64,000 nucleotides of DNA from Streptomyces camponoticapitis (GTDB lineage: Bacteria > Actinomycetota > Actinomycetes > Streptomycetales > Streptomycetaceae), in NCBI RefSeq assembly GCF_014646115.1, contig NZ_BMMV01000008.1:124001-188000 (forward strand). The letters run 5' to 3'. The notes below the pieces were generated by a model. The model was not told the DNA's origin and searched no databases. It saw nothing but the letters and a program-made list of their open reading frames with translations. The position numbers and the translations under genes are program-made. The first letter of the stretch is position 1. The number at the start of each line of letters is the position of its first letter. Shown in pieces: positions 17,600 through 27,100 of this stretch.

Positions 17600-18967
17600 T
17601 CAGCCGCGGTCGGGGACGCAACGGCCGTCCTCGGTGCGGTAGTTCCAGCGCGCGCCGTGCTGGACGAGTTCCCTGACGGCGCCGGTGAACCGTGCCACGT
17701 GCTCGTCCGGTGTACCGGCCCCGAAGCTGACCCGGATCGCGTTGAGCGACCTCTCCCCGGGACCGGCGTCCGGCGCGCCGCACTCCCCCGGGTCCCCGGC
17801 GTCGCCGCCCAGCAGGGTCCGGACGAGCGGGTGGGCGCAGAAGAGCCCGTCGCGTACGCCGATGCCGTACTCCGCCGAGAGCGCGGCGGCGAAGTGGGAG
17901 CTGTTCCACCCCTCCACGACGAAGGAGATGACGCCGACGCGCGGCGCGTCGTCACCGAAGAGCGAGAGCACCCGGACCTCGGGGACCTCGGCGAGTTCCT
18001 CGCGCACCCGGGCCACCAGCTCCTGCTCGCGCTCGACGAGCCGGTCGAACCCGGCCTCGGTGAGCGCCTTGCAGGCCGAGGCGATCGCGTACACGCCGAT
18101 GACGTTCGGCGAGCCGGCCTCGTGGCGGGCCTCGGTGGTGTGCCACTCGACGTCCACACCGCCGTCGGCCCGGCGCGCGACCTTGCGGCTGGCGCCACCG
18201 CCGGCGAGATAGGGCTCTGACTCCCGGAGCCAGTCGGCGCGGCCCGCGAGCACCCCGGAGCCGAACGGCGCGTACAGCTTGTGACCGGAGAAGGCGACCC
18301 AGTCCACGTCCAGCTCCGTGATGTCCACGGGGTGGTGGGGGGCGAGCTGCGCGGCGTCGAGGACCACGCGGGCGCCGTGGGCGTGCGCGACGGCGGCCAG
18401 TTCCCGTACGGGCCACAGCTCGCCGGTGACGTTGGAGGCGCCGGTGACGCAGACCAGCGCGGGGCCCTTCGGGTCGCGCCCGGCCAGTGCCCGCTCCAGC
18501 GTGGCGACGGCCTCCTCGGGGGTGCGCGGCGCGTTCAGAAAGCTGACGGGCGCGTCGCGCCAGGGCAGCAGTGACGCGTGGTGCTCCGTCTCGAAGACGA
18601 ACACCTCGCAGCCGGCGGGCAGCACGGCGGCCAGCAGGTTCAGCGAGTCGGTGGTGGACCGGGTGAAGACGACCTGGTCGTCCTCGCGACAGCCGAGGAA
18701 GCCGGCGACGGTGCGGCGGCTGTTCTCGAAGAGGTCGGTGGAGAGCTGCGAGAGGTATCCGGCACCGCGGTGGACGCTGCCGTAGTACGGGGCGTAGGCG
18801 GCGATGTCGTCCCAGACACGCTGGAGGGCGGGGGTGCTGGCCGCGTAGTCGAGCGCGGCGTAGGTGACCTCACCGCCGGTGACGAGGGGGACGGTGACGT
18901 CACGTCCGAGGACGGGCAGCGGCTGGTCGGTGGTGGCGCGGTGCGGCGTGTCGGTCTGTGCGGACAT
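17600..18967 (-). CDS. Class V aminotransferase-fold PLP enzyme (cysteine desulfurase-like)
   Basis: A 455-residue fold-type I PLP enzyme. The cofactor region is seen in VVLDAAQLAPHHP (Asp-X-X-Gln) and FSGHKLYAPFGSG, whose Lys would form the aldimine. The family covers cysteine desulfurases, selenocysteine lyases and isopenicillin epimerase-like enzymes. The usual desulfurase Cys loop is not evident; the nearest candidate is Cys in DGLFCAHPLV, the position used in SufS/CsdB-like members. The specific reaction is therefore open. The ATG at 18967 has GGGAG 8 nt upstream. It converges with the AsnC-like gene. A 618-bp non-coding stretch lies upstream. Confidence 0.8.
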   Translation of the reverse strand: MSAQTDTPHRATTDQPLPVLGRDVTVPLVTGGEVTYAALDYAASTPALQRVWDDIAAYAPYYGSVHRGAGYLSQLSTDLFENSRRTVAGFLGCREDDQVVFTRSTTDSLNLLAAVLPAGCEVFVFETEHHASLLPWRDAPVSFLNAPRTPEEAVATLERALAGRDPKGPALVCVTGASNVTGELWPVRELAAVAHAHGARVVLDAAQLAPHHPVDITELDVDWVAFSGHKLYAPFGSGVLAGRADWLRESEPYLAGGGASRKVARRADGGVDVEWHTTEARHEAGSPNVIGVYAIASACKALTEAGFDRLVEREQELVARVREELAEVPEVRVLSLFGDDAPRVGVISFVVEGWNSSHFAAALSAEYGIGVRDGLFCAHPLVRTLLGGDAGDPGECGAPDAGPGERSLNAIRVSFGAGTPDEHVARFTGAVRELVQHGARWNYRTEDGRCVPDRG

Positions 18968-19585
18968 GGCGGTATCTCCCGGCGGGACAAGGCGGAAACG
19001 GCATCAGGACCCGGCAGACGGGCACGTCGTCATGACGGCGGATGCCGTGACGGCGCGGGAAGTCGCCTGGGGTGGGGCTCACTGAAGAGGGCCGGCTCCC
19101 ACTCCGGCGCGACACGCGCGGGAGAGGGCCGAAAGCCCTGGGTCGTGTCTGCGGAGCGGCCCGTCCGCCCGAGGGGCGGGGTCCGCGGCGTCCGGTCCGG
19201 TGCGTCGCAAGGCGGGGGGATCAGGCTCGTACGGTCGTACCCGCACGACTCCGGCCACGTCGCGAGGTGCCGCGCCAGGCGTCGTGGCCAGGCGGGACTC
19301 CGCAGAAACGACCTACTGCATTCGATTGCTCACGAGACTGCTCCCTTGAGGACCAGGACCCCAGGGATGGCGGGGTCCGCGCTTGCCGCGGGCCTCGCTG
19401 CCCACGGCCTGGTCTTCACCCGGGGCACCCCGCCACGGACGGAGGGTTGCCGGACAGCGGGCCGGGGCCGTAGTCGCTGTCACTCATGACCTGGGGTGAG
19501 ATTACCCCACCACTGCGAGACGGCCCAGACGGCGTCCGTCATACGGGACACCTCCGGGCCGTCAGAAGCCGTCGTACGGCTCCGG
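18968..19585. other. 618-bp intergenic stretch without a recognised gene
   Basis: This lies between the start of the PLP enzyme and the stop of trpD, both on the minus strand. No open frame has Streptomyces codon bias and a good ribosome site. A 22-codon minus-strand frame beginning at 19487 lacks a site. The minus strand contains several GC-rich inverted repeats, so a long leader, a small RNA or a decayed gene is possible. I recognised no known RNA family. Confidence 0.4.
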
Positions 19586-20653
19586 TTACGCGTTGCTCGC
19601 CGCCACCCAGCGGTCCAGCGCCTGCTTCGCCGCGCCCGAGTCCACCGCGCGGGCCGCCCGCTTGATCTTCTCCGCGAGCTGGTCGTTCAGCGTGGTGTCG
19701 GCCGGTTCGAGTGCCACCAGCGCCGCCGCCGCGTTCAGCAGGACCGCGTCCCGTACGGGGCCGGTCTCGCCGTCCAGCAGCCGGCGCGCCACGTCCGCGT
19801 TGTACGAGGCGTCCGCACCACGCAGGGCCTCGACCGGGACCATCTCCAGACCGATGTCCCTGGGGTCGAAGGCCTGCTCGGTGACGCGCCCGTCCCGAAC
19901 CACCCATACGTGTGAGGTGGCGGTCGTGGTCAGCTCGTCCAGACCGTCGTCGCCGCGGAAGACGAGCGAGGAGTTGCCCCGGGCCGCGAGCACCCCGGCC
20001 ACGATCGGCGCCATCCGGATGTCCGCGACGCCGACCGCCTGGGAGCGGACCCGCGCCGGGTTGGTGAGCGGGCCCAGGATGTTGAACGTGGTCTGCGCGC
20101 CCAGTTCCTTGCGGGCCTTTGCCGCGTACCGCAGCGCCGGGTGGAACTTGGCCGCGAAACAGAAGGTGATCCCGGCCTCCTCCGCGACCTCCACGACCCG
20201 CTGCGGCGTCAGCTCCAGATTGACGCCGAGCTTCTCCAGCACGTCGGAGGCGCCGCTCGCGGACGAGGCGGCCCGGCTGCCGTGCTTGACGACCTTGCCT
20301 CCCGATCCGGCCACCACGATCGCCGCCATCGTGGAGATGTTGACGGTCTTGGCCAGGTCCCCTCCGGTGCCGACGACGTCGACCGTGTCACCGGGTACCT
20401 CGATGGTGTGGGCGTGCTCGTACATGGCGTTGACGAGCGCCGTGACCTCGTCGACGGTCTCGCCCTTGGCGCGCAGCGCGACGGCGAAGCCCGCGATCTG
20501 CGCGTCGGTGGCCTCGCCGCTCATGATGCGGTGCATGGCCCAGGCGGTGTCCTCGGCGCCGAGGTCCTCACCGCGCAGCAGCGGGTTCAGTACACCCGGC
20601 CAGGAACGCGCCGCCATGGTGTCGCCTCCGGCCGGTGTGACAGCGCTGCTCAT
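19586..20653 (-). CDS. trpD: Anthranilate phosphoribosyltransferase
   Basis: A 355-residue enzyme that transfers phosphoribose from PRPP to anthranilate in tryptophan synthesis. The PRPP/Mg motif is [18 protein letters not shown], with Leu where many family members have Gly. [18 protein letters not shown] follows, along with the conserved [10 protein letters not shown]. The ATG at 20653 has AGGAG 6 nt upstream. It is not beside other trp genes but sits downstream of the bc1 operon, as in other actinomycetes (Rv2192c in M. tuberculosis, from memory). Confidence 0.94.
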   Translation of the reverse strand: MSSAVTPAGGDTMAARSWPGVLNPLLRGEDLGAEDTAWAMHRIMSGEATDAQIAGFAVALRAKGETVDEVTALVNAMYEHAHTIEVPGDTVDVVGTGGDLAKTVNISTMAAIVVAGSGGKVVKHGSRAASSASGASDVLEKLGVNLELTPQRVVEVAEEAGITFCFAAKFHPALRYAAKARKELGAQTTFNILGPLTNPARVRSQAVGVADIRMAPIVAGVLAARGNSSLVFRGDDGLDELTTTATSHVWVVRDGRVTEQAFDPRDIGLEMVPVEALRGADASYNADVARRLLDGETGPVRDAVLLNAAAALVALEPADTTLNDQLAEKIKRAARAVDSGAAKQALDRWVAASNA

Positions 20654-20813
20654 GCTCGCTCCTGGGGTCTGTGGACGGGCGCACGGCCATGTGGCCCGTT
20701 CTGCCGGGCGTCAGCCTAGCGGCGTCGGCCCGGATCCCGGACCCGCCGCCCGAAGGGCGGACGAACCGGCTGCCGGAGCCATCCGTGGGAGGTACCCGCA
20801 CCGGGCGTACGAA

Positions 20814-20853
20814 GGCCCCGGCCCGGTCCCTGGAGAGGGACCGGGCCGGGGCC
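20814..20853 (-). terminator. Strong terminator downstream of qcrCAB
   Basis: A perfect 18-bp GC-rich stem, 20814-20831 pairing with 20836-20853, around a GGAG tetraloop. It begins 17 bp after the qcrB stop codon. It should end the respiratory transcript before trpD. Confidence 0.85.
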
Positions 20854-20869
20854 CGACGCGTGAGAAGGA

Positions 20870-22498
20870 TCAGTGGTGGCCGTGGCCGCTCGTGATCTCG
20901 TTGTACTCCTCGGCCGTCGGCTTGGGGATCTGGTTCCCCTCGCCGTAGTAGCCCTTGCTCAGCTTCACCCGCAGCTTCTCCGTCGGAGAGGCCTTGCGCT
21001 CGACACCGTTCTCGTCGACCGTCGGGCCGATCTCGGCCGGCTTGTACTGCTCGTGCGCGGTGAGCGTGTGCAGCGCGCTCTGGTCGAGCGGCTCGTGGAC
21101 CTCGATGAACTCACCGTGCGGCAGCCGCTTGATGATGCCGGACTCGCGTCCGTGCAGCACCTTCTCGGCGTCGCGGCGCTGAAGTCCCAGACAGATCCGC
21201 TTGGTGACGACGAACGCGACGACGGGCGCGACGAAGAACGCGATCCTGACGAACCAGGTGATCGTATTGATCGACAGATGGAAATGGGTCGCCCAGATGT
21301 CGTTTCCGCCACCGACCAGCATGACGAAGTACCAGGTCAGCCATGCCACACCGATACCGGTCCGGGTCGGCGCGTTGCGCGGCCGGTCCAGGATGTGGTG
21401 CTCGCGCTTGTCGCCGGTGACCCAGGACTCGATGAAGGGATAGACCGCGAGGACCACGAGGACCATCGGGAAGATCATCAGCGGGATGAAGACGCCCAGG
21501 ACGAACGTATGGCCCCAGACGTTGATCTCCCAGCCGGGCATCACTCGGATCAGGCCCTCGGAGAAGCCCAGATACCAGTCCGGCTGGGCTCCGGTGGAGA
21601 CCTGGTCCGGACGGTAGGGGCCGATCGCCCACACCGGGTTGATCGTGGCGATCGCGGAGATGATCGCGATGACGCCGAAGATCAGGAAGAAGAAGCCGCC
21701 GGCCTTCGCCATGTAGATCGGCATGAACGGCGCGCCGATGACGTTGTTGTTGGTCTTGCCGGGACCCGCGAACTGCGTGTGCTTGTGGTAGAAGACCAGG
21801 ATCAGGTGCGCCACCACGAGGCCGAGCATGATGCCCGGCAGCAGCAGGATGTGGATCGAGTAGAACCGCGCCACGATGTCGTGACCGGGGAACTCGCCGC
21901 CGAACAGGAACATCGAGATGTACGTGCCGACGATCGGCGTGGACAGGATGGCGCCCTGTGCGAAGCGGACACCGGTTCCCGACAGCAGGTCGTCGGGCAG
22001 TGAGTAACCGGTGAGTCCGGTGAACAAGGCCAGCACGAACAGCAGGAAGCCGAACACCCAGTTGATCTCGCGCGGCTTGCGGAACGCGCCCGTGAAGAAG
22101 ACGCGCATCATGTGCACCAGCATGGCCGCCACGAAGATCAGCGCGGCCCAGTGGTGGATCTGGCGGATCAGCAGACCGCCGCGTACGTCGAAGCTGATGT
22201 CCAGGGTCGAGGCATACGCCTCGGTCATCCGGACACCCTGCATCGGCACGTAACTGCCGTCGTACACCACTTCGTTCATGCTCGGGTGGAAGAACAGCGT
22301 CAGATACACACCCGTGAGGATGATGACGACGAAGCTCCACAGGGCGATCTCGCCCAGCATGAAGGACCAGTGGTCCGGAAAGACCTTCCGCACCATGCCC
22401 TTGGCGGCACCGTAGATCCCGAGACGACCGTCCGCCCAGTCGGCGACCCGCTCTCCCGCGGGAGCCTGGCGGCTCTTTTCGTCAGACGCTGTACTCAT
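20870..22498 (-). CDS. qcrB: Cytochrome bc1 complex cytochrome b subunit
   Basis: A 542-residue diheme cytochrome b, the quinol-oxidising membrane core of complex III. Helix pairs carry the heme His residues (QIHHWAALIF and IHILLLPGIMLGLVVAHL). The quinol-site motif appears as NPVWAIGPYRP rather than the mitochondrial PEWY form. The C-terminal ~120-residue cytoplasmic extension is typical of actinobacteria. The start overlaps the qcrA stop by ATGA, with a GGGAGCG site inside qcrA. In actinobacteria it forms a supercomplex with cytochrome aa3, whose genes are also in this window. Confidence 0.97.
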   Translation of the reverse strand: MSTASDEKSRQAPAGERVADWADGRLGIYGAAKGMVRKVFPDHWSFMLGEIALWSFVVIILTGVYLTLFFHPSMNEVVYDGSYVPMQGVRMTEAYASTLDISFDVRGGLLIRQIHHWAALIFVAAMLVHMMRVFFTGAFRKPREINWVFGFLLFVLALFTGLTGYSLPDDLLSGTGVRFAQGAILSTPIVGTYISMFLFGGEFPGHDIVARFYSIHILLLPGIMLGLVVAHLILVFYHKHTQFAGPGKTNNNVIGAPFMPIYMAKAGGFFFLIFGVIAIISAIATINPVWAIGPYRPDQVSTGAQPDWYLGFSEGLIRVMPGWEINVWGHTFVLGVFIPLMIFPMVLVVLAVYPFIESWVTGDKREHHILDRPRNAPTRTGIGVAWLTWYFVMLVGGGNDIWATHFHLSINTITWFVRIAFFVAPVVAFVVTKRICLGLQRRDAEKVLHGRESGIIKRLPHGEFIEVHEPLDQSALHTLTAHEQYKPAEIGPTVDENGVERKASPTEKLRVKLSKGYYGEGNQIPKPTAEEYNEITSGHGHH

Positions 22499-23550
22499 CC
22501 GCGCTCCCAGAAGGAAGGACCGACGGGCTCGTCGAAATCGCCGAGCGCTTCGAGGTAACCCTCACCGTTCACACCGATCCGCAGCTGCGGAAGGGCGTGG
22601 CCGGCCGGGCCGAAGATGACGCGGGCGCCGTCGGAGAGGTCGAAGGTGGACTGGTGGCACGGGCAGAGCACGTGATGCGTCTGCTGCTCGTACAGGCTGA
22701 TGGGGCAGCCGACATGGGTGCAGATCTTCGAGTAGGCCACGATGCCCTCGTGCGACCACTCGAGTTCGCGCTTGTCCTTGATGTCGGCCGGCTGAATGCG
22801 AACGATCATGAGAGCCGCCTTGGCGATCTCATTGTTGAAGTTCTCATTGTGCTCGTCCAGCCCCTCCGGCTGGGCGAAGGTCAGCGACCCCACCGTGACG
22901 TCCTCGGGACGCAGCGGCTCGTTCGTGTTCTGGTTGATGAGCATCAGGCCCTTCTTCCAGAACGTCTTGCGCAGCTTGTCCTCGGGCAGCGGACCGAGGT
23001 CACGCAGCAGGACGACGCCGGAGAGCGGCACCAGGGCCAGCGCGCCGAACATCGTGTTGCGGATCAGCTTGCGGCGACCGAAGCCGGACTCCGCCGCACC
23101 CTGGAGGAAGTCCCGCTTCGCCTGCGCGGCGACCTCGGGGGTGGCCTCGATCGGGTGCCGCTCCTGGATGATCTCCACGTCGCTCATCAGCGTGCGGGCC
23201 CAGTGGACCGCTCCCGCGCCGACGGCGAACAGGGCGACTCCGAGCGTCAGTCCCAGCGAGAAGTTGAGCGCGCTCACATGGCCGAAGGGCCACACGTACA
23301 CGATCTTGTCGACGGGGAAGGCGACGAAGCAGGCGATGAAGCCGATCGTGGCCAGCATCGACAGGGTGAAGAGTCCCGCCACCGTGCGCTCGGAGCGCTT
23401 GGCCGCCCGCTCGTCGATGTCCTGGATACGCGGCCGGTGGGCCGGCATCCCGGGGTCGACGAACGGGTCGTGTGCCCGCTCGACCTCGCCGTGCGCGGAT
23501 TCCTGCTCGCTGCTCGGCAGGTTCTCGTGTGAAATCCCGTTGTCACTCAT
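22495..23550 (-). CDS. qcrA: Cytochrome bc1 complex Rieske iron-sulfur subunit
   Basis: A 351-residue Rieske protein. The [2Fe-2S] site is CTHVGC and CPCHQS, with the Cys and His ligands all present. Unlike mitochondrial Rieske proteins it has three N-terminal transmembrane helices (about residues 60-200), the actinobacterial form that anchors the bc1-aa3 supercomplex. The last helix contains the twin-arginine-like GRRKLIRNTMFG. The stop overlaps qcrB by 4 bp and the start overlaps qcrC by 4 bp, so qcrCAB is one tightly coupled operon. Confidence 0.97.
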   Translation of the reverse strand: MSDNGISHENLPSSEQESAHGEVERAHDPFVDPGMPAHRPRIQDIDERAAKRSERTVAGLFTLSMLATIGFIACFVAFPVDKIVYVWPFGHVSALNFSLGLTLGVALFAVGAGAVHWARTLMSDVEIIQERHPIEATPEVAAQAKRDFLQGAAESGFGRRKLIRNTMFGALALVPLSGVVLLRDLGPLPEDKLRKTFWKKGLMLINQNTNEPLRPEDVTVGSLTFAQPEGLDEHNENFNNEIAKAALMIVRIQPADIKDKRELEWSHEGIVAYSKICTHVGCPISLYEQQTHHVLCPCHQSTFDLSDGARVIFGPAGHALPQLRIGVNGEGYLEALGDFDEPVGPSFWERG

Positions 23551-24356
23551 GACTTCCTGGCCTTAGCGGTGTGCGCCGCGACCCAGACGGCAAGTGCGAT
23601 CAGTGCGCTCAGACCGATGGCCCAGGAGAAGAGCCCCTCGCTGACGGGCCCGATGCCACCGAGCTTGAACCCGCCGGGGTTCGCCGCCTCGTCGCTGTTC
23701 ACGGACTCGATGTACTTGATGATGTCCTGCTTCTGCTGCTCGGGCATCGTCGAGTCGGGGAACGAGGGCATGTTCTGAGGACCGGTCAGCATGGCCTCGT
23801 ACATGTGCTTCGGGGTCACGCCTTCGAGCCTCGGGGCGTACTTGCCGTTCGTCAGCGCGCCGCCCTCACCGCCGAAGTTGTGGCACTGCGCGCAGTTGGA
23901 GCGGAACAGCTCGCCGCCCCTGGCCGCGTCCGCCCCTTCCGGGTTGGACTGCTCGGCGGACGGGACCGAGGGACCGGGGCCGAGCGAGGCGACGTACGCC
24001 GCGAGTTGGTCGATCTCCTTCTGATCGTAGATGACCTTCTTCTTGGGTACCTGCGGGCCGGGCTGCTGCGCCGGCATCCGGCCGGTGCCGACCTGGAAGT
24101 CCACGGCCGCGGCGCCGACGCCGGTCAGCGATGGACCGTCGGACGTACCCTGACCGCCGACGCCGTGGCAGCTCGCGCAGCCAACGGCGTACAGCTTCTT
24201 GCCCTCGTCGATGGCGAGGGACTGGGCGGTGTCGTCTGCCTGTGCCTTGCCCGCGGGCGCGAACGCGGCGTACAGCCCCCCGGTGGCCGCCAGCGCGAGG
24301 AGTAGGACGACGACCGCCGCCATCGGATGGCGTCGTCGTGCGGAGAGCTTTTTCAC
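23547..24356 (-). CDS. qcrC: Cytochrome bc1 complex diheme cytochrome c subunit
   Basis: A 269-residue membrane-anchored cytochrome c. An N-terminal membrane segment precedes two cytochrome c domains with CASCH and CAQCH heme sites. Met ligands are plausible in GRMPAQQ and NMPSFPDS. A C-terminal transmembrane helix (LFSWAIGLSALIALAVWVA) follows. In actinobacteria it replaces soluble cytochrome c, passing electrons directly from the Rieske centre to CuA of CtaC. The stop overlaps qcrA by 4 bp; ctaE ends about 80 bp upstream. Confidence 0.96.
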   Translation of the reverse strand: MKKLSARRRHPMAAVVVLLLALAATGGLYAAFAPAGKAQADDTAQSLAIDEGKKLYAVGCASCHGVGGQGTSDGPSLTGVGAAAVDFQVGTGRMPAQQPGPQVPKKKVIYDQKEIDQLAAYVASLGPGPSVPSAEQSNPEGADAARGGELFRSNCAQCHNFGGEGGALTNGKYAPRLEGVTPKHMYEAMLTGPQNMPSFPDSTMPEQQKQDIIKYIESVNSDEAANPGGFKLGGIGPVSEGLFSWAIGLSALIALAVWVAAHTAKARKS

Positions 24357-24436
24357 GGATTACCCCGGTGTCAGGATCTTCTGCGTCGGTGCTTCTGGAC
24401 TGGACTGTGTGCAAGCGCTTCGGGCGCTGTGGCCCG

Positions 24437-25057
24437 CTACTTGATCAGATAGATCGTGGCGAAGAGGCCGATCCAGACGACATCGACGAAGTGCCAGTAA
24501 TAGGACACGACGATGGCGGCGGTTGCCTGCTCGTGGGTGAACCTCTTGGCCGCGTACGTTCTGCCGAGAACCAGCAGGAAGGCGATGAGACCGCCTGTCA
24601 CGTGCAGACCGTGGAAGCCGGTGGTCAGATAGAACGCGGAGCCGTAGGCGTCGGACGAGAGCGAGAGGCCCTCGTGCTTCACGAGCTCCGTGTACTCGAA
24701 GATCTGACCACCGATGAAGACCGCACCCATCACGAACGTGATCACGAACCACGAGCGGAGCTTCTTCACGTCGCCGCGCTCGGCGGCGAAGACGCCGAGC
24801 TGACAGGTGAGCGAGGAAAGCACCAGGATCGTGGTGTTGACCGCGGAGAACGGAATGTTCAGCGAACCGGCCTTCTCCGACCAGAACGCCTCCCCTGTCA
24901 CCGACCGCAGGGTGAAGTACATCGCGAAGAGGGCCGCGAAGAACATCAGCTCGGAGCTCAACCAGATGATTGTTCCGACACTGGTGAGGTTCGGCCGATT
25001 GACCGTCGGGTGCGCGTGCCCGGTTTCTACTGTCGTTGCTGTCGCCACGACCGACAT
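24437..25057 (-). CDS. ctaE: Cytochrome c oxidase subunit III
   Basis: A 206-residue protein with five transmembrane helices. It has the subunit III pattern [17 protein letters not shown], a conserved [14 protein letters not shown] segment, and a C-terminal [14 protein letters not shown]. It stabilises the aa3 catalytic core. It lies just upstream of qcrC on the same strand. The start is not certain: ATG at 25057 sits inside a 21-bp palindrome and has no ribosome site, and GTG at 25048 is an alternative. Leaderless translation is possible. Confidence 0.95.
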   Translation of the reverse strand: MSVVATATTVETGHAHPTVNRPNLTSVGTIIWLSSELMFFAALFAMYFTLRSVTGEAFWSEKAGSLNIPFSAVNTTILVLSSLTCQLGVFAAERGDVKKLRSWFVITFVMGAVFIGGQIFEYTELVKHEGLSLSSDAYGSAFYLTTGFHGLHVTGGLIAFLLVLGRTYAAKRFTHEQATAAIVVSYYWHFVDVVWIGLFATIYLIK

Positions 25058-25068
25058 TATGTCGGTCG
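25048..25068. promoter_or_regulatory. Perfect 21-bp palindrome over the ctaE start codon
   Basis: CGACCGACAT at 25048-25057 and ATGTCGGTCG at 25059-25068 are exact inverted copies around one central T. The minus-strand ATG of ctaE is the left arm's end. The length and symmetry suit a dimeric repressor site, or a hairpin blocking initiation. The factor is unknown. Confidence 0.45.
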
Positions 25069-25285
25069 CTTATCCCGCCCTCACTCCCGGGGGTGCCCTT
25101 CGGAGTGTCAGCGGCTCCGGACGGGAGCCGGGCCGGGACCGAACGGCCCATCGCGGGAGGGGCCGGACCCGTGCTGACATGGTGTGCGACGGAGTAGCAT
25201 CCGCGCAGCGGGTCTCGGCGCTGAAGCCCTGAAGCCCTCGCAGACGCGGATGTGCGGATGTCACGACGGATGTCACGGAGGAACA

Positions 25286-25687
25286 ATGCAGCCGACCGCC
25301 ACGGTCCTGGTCTACAGCGACAACGCGAACACCCGCGAGCAGGTGCGGACGGCCGCGGGACGCCGGCCGGCCGCCGACCTGCCGCCGGTCGAGTACGTGG
25401 AGTGCGCGACGATGCACGCCGTGCTCAAGGTGCTCGACAAGGGCGGCGTCGACGCCTGTGTCTTCGACGGTGAGGCCACGCCCATCGGCGGTATGGGCCT
25501 GTGCCGGCAGATCAAGGACGAGATCTTCAACTCTCCGCCCGTGCTCCTGCTGATGGGCCGCCCGCAGGACGCCTGGCTGGCCACCTGGAGCCGCGCGGAG
25601 GCCGCTGTGACGCTGCCGGTGGAGCCGGTGGGCTTCCCGGAGGCACTGGCCGCGCTGCTGCGCACCAGGCTCGCCGTGGAGGCCTGA
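25286..25687 (+). CDS. Degenerate response-regulator receiver-like protein
   Basis: A 133-residue stand-alone domain that looks like a CheY-type receiver: beta-1 ATVLVYSDNANTREQV, an Asp at the phosphorylation position in ACVFDGEA, and beta-4 VLLLMGRP. The usual acidic pair after beta-1 is weak, and the conserved Lys before the Pro is missing (TLPVEPVGF). It is thus probably a pseudo-receiver that senses or docks rather than being phosphorylated normally. The start ATG at 25286 has CGGAGGAAC just upstream. It is divergent from ctaE and sits among respiratory genes, so a link to respiration is possible but unproven. Confidence 0.65.
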   Translation: MQPTATVLVYSDNANTREQVRTAAGRRPAADLPPVEYVECATMHAVLKVLDKGGVDACVFDGEATPIGGMGLCRQIKDEIFNSPPVLLLMGRPQDAWLATWSRAEAAVTLPVEPVGFPEALAALLRTRLAVEA

Positions 25688-25720
25688 GGGCTCCACCGGG
25701 GACCGGTCACCCGGCCCGCG

Positions 25721-26980
25721 TCAGAAGTGCGGACGCAGCCGGGCGGCTTCCACCGGGCCGCTGCCGTCCTTGGTCCCGCCCAGCAGCGCGCTGCCCTGGC
25801 GCCACTCGTTCCAGTCCAGGTTCCAGTCGCCGAAACCGTTGCCGAACGGGTCCATGTCCTCGCCCTCGCTGTTGACGACCTTGACGATGTCGCCTTCGCG
25901 GACGGTGTCGAAGAACCACTCGGCGTTGTCGGTGGACATACCGACACAGCCGTGACTGACGTTCGCCGACCCCTGTGAGCCGACGGACCACGGGGCGGCG
26001 TGGACGTACTCACCGCTCCACGTGACCCGCGTCGCGAAGTGGACCGGCAGGTCGTACGACTCGCTGCTGCCGGCCGCGATGCCGACACTGGTGCCGCGCA
26101 TCCGGACGAACGCCTGCTTCTCCAGTACGACCTTGATGCCGTTACGGGTCGAGAAGCCGGGCTTGCCGGTGGTCACCGGCATCGTCTTGATCTCCTCGCC
26201 GTTGCGCATCACCGTCATGTGGTGCGTACCGGCGTCGGCGACGGCTTCGAGCCGGTCGCCGGTGGTGATCTTGAGGGCCTTCACCGGGCCGCCGTACAGC
26301 TTGTTGCCGACCTTGATGCCGTCGAGCGTGCTGCTGACGTTGATGGACGCGTTGGCGGGCCAGTACTCCCTGGGCCGGAAGTGCAGGGTCTTGTCGTCGA
26401 CCCAGTGCCAGGTGCCCTCCACGGCGGGGCTGGAGCGGACCTTGAGGCCCCGCTCGACGACGGCCCTGGCCTCCTTCTCCTTCACCGGTGCGCTGAGCTC
26501 GGCGGTGATGGGCTGGCCGACGCCGTACTTGCCGGCCTTGGGGCCCAACTTCACGGCCAGGTTCCGCTTCACCGGGGACGTCTCGAAGTCGAGCGTGCGG
26601 CTGCCCGGGGCGCCGTCGTCGTCCTCCGTGGAGACCTTGACGGTGTAGCGGGCACCGGCGGCCAGCGGCGCCGTGGAGTGCCAGCGGGCCCCGTCGGCGG
26701 CCAGTTCGCCCGCCAGGTGGTGGCCGGAGGCGTCCGTGACGGTCACGTCGGTGATGCGTGCGTCACCGCCCTTGGCGACGACTTCCAGCGGCTTGTCGGG
26801 GTTCGCCTTTGCGTCGCCCTTGGGTGCGTTCAGGGAGACCTGGTCGGCTGCGTCGTAGGGCTTGCCGGACAGCGGGTGTCCGTCCGGGCCGCCACAGCCG
26901 GTCGCTGCCGCCCCGAGGGACAGGACCAGCAGAGTGCAGCCGAGAACGGTGCGAAAGCGCGGCGTGTGGTTCATATGCAC
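25721..26980 (-). CDS. L,D-transpeptidase lipoprotein (LdtMt2-like)
   Basis: A 419-residue exported lipoprotein. The signal peptide ends in LSLGAAATGC, giving a lipid-modified Cys near residue 29. Two Ig-like domains (about 50-270) precede a YkuD catalytic domain with the motif SHGCVGMS, which contains the nucleophilic Cys, and an upstream conserved His in NVSHGC. The enzyme forms 3-3 cross-links in peptidoglycan. The order Ig-Ig-YkuD matches actinobacterial LdtMt2-type proteins. The start is GTG at 26980 or ATG at 26974; neither has a strong site. It lies between the ctaF terminator and the receiver-like gene and converges with the latter. Confidence 0.9.
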   Translation of the reverse strand: MHMNHTPRFRTVLGCTLLVLSLGAAATGCGGPDGHPLSGKPYDAADQVSLNAPKGDAKANPDKPLEVVAKGGDARITDVTVTDASGHHLAGELAADGARWHSTAPLAAGARYTVKVSTEDDDGAPGSRTLDFETSPVKRNLAVKLGPKAGKYGVGQPITAELSAPVKEKEARAVVERGLKVRSSPAVEGTWHWVDDKTLHFRPREYWPANASINVSSTLDGIKVGNKLYGGPVKALKITTGDRLEAVADAGTHHMTVMRNGEEIKTMPVTTGKPGFSTRNGIKVVLEKQAFVRMRGTSVGIAAGSSESYDLPVHFATRVTWSGEYVHAAPWSVGSQGSANVSHGCVGMSTDNAEWFFDTVREGDIVKVVNSEGEDMDPFGNGFGDWNLDWNEWRQGSALLGGTKDGSGPVEAARLRPHF

Positions 26981-27027
26981 ACGTTATGAAGAATGTCCGG
27001 TTACGGCGCGCTGTGTGACTGCAAACG

Positions 27028-27070
27028 AGGGGCCCGGATCCTCCTCAGGGGTGAGGAGGACCGGGCCCCT
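27028..27070 (-). terminator. Terminator of the ctaCDF operon
   Basis: AGGGGCCCGG (27028-27037) plus TCCTCCTC pairs with GAGGAGGA plus CCGGGCCCCT (ends 27070), an 18-bp stem with one bulged A and a short loop. It lies about 30 bp beyond the ctaF stop. Confidence 0.8.
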
Positions 27071-27100
27071 TGTCTCAGGTGCGGCTGTCCGCCGCCGTGC

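Noticed and set aside
19425..19487. 22-codon minus-strand frame as a trp-type leader peptide
   Set aside because: There is no ribosome site, no Trp codons and no attenuator hairpin arrangement, and trpD is not downstream of it.
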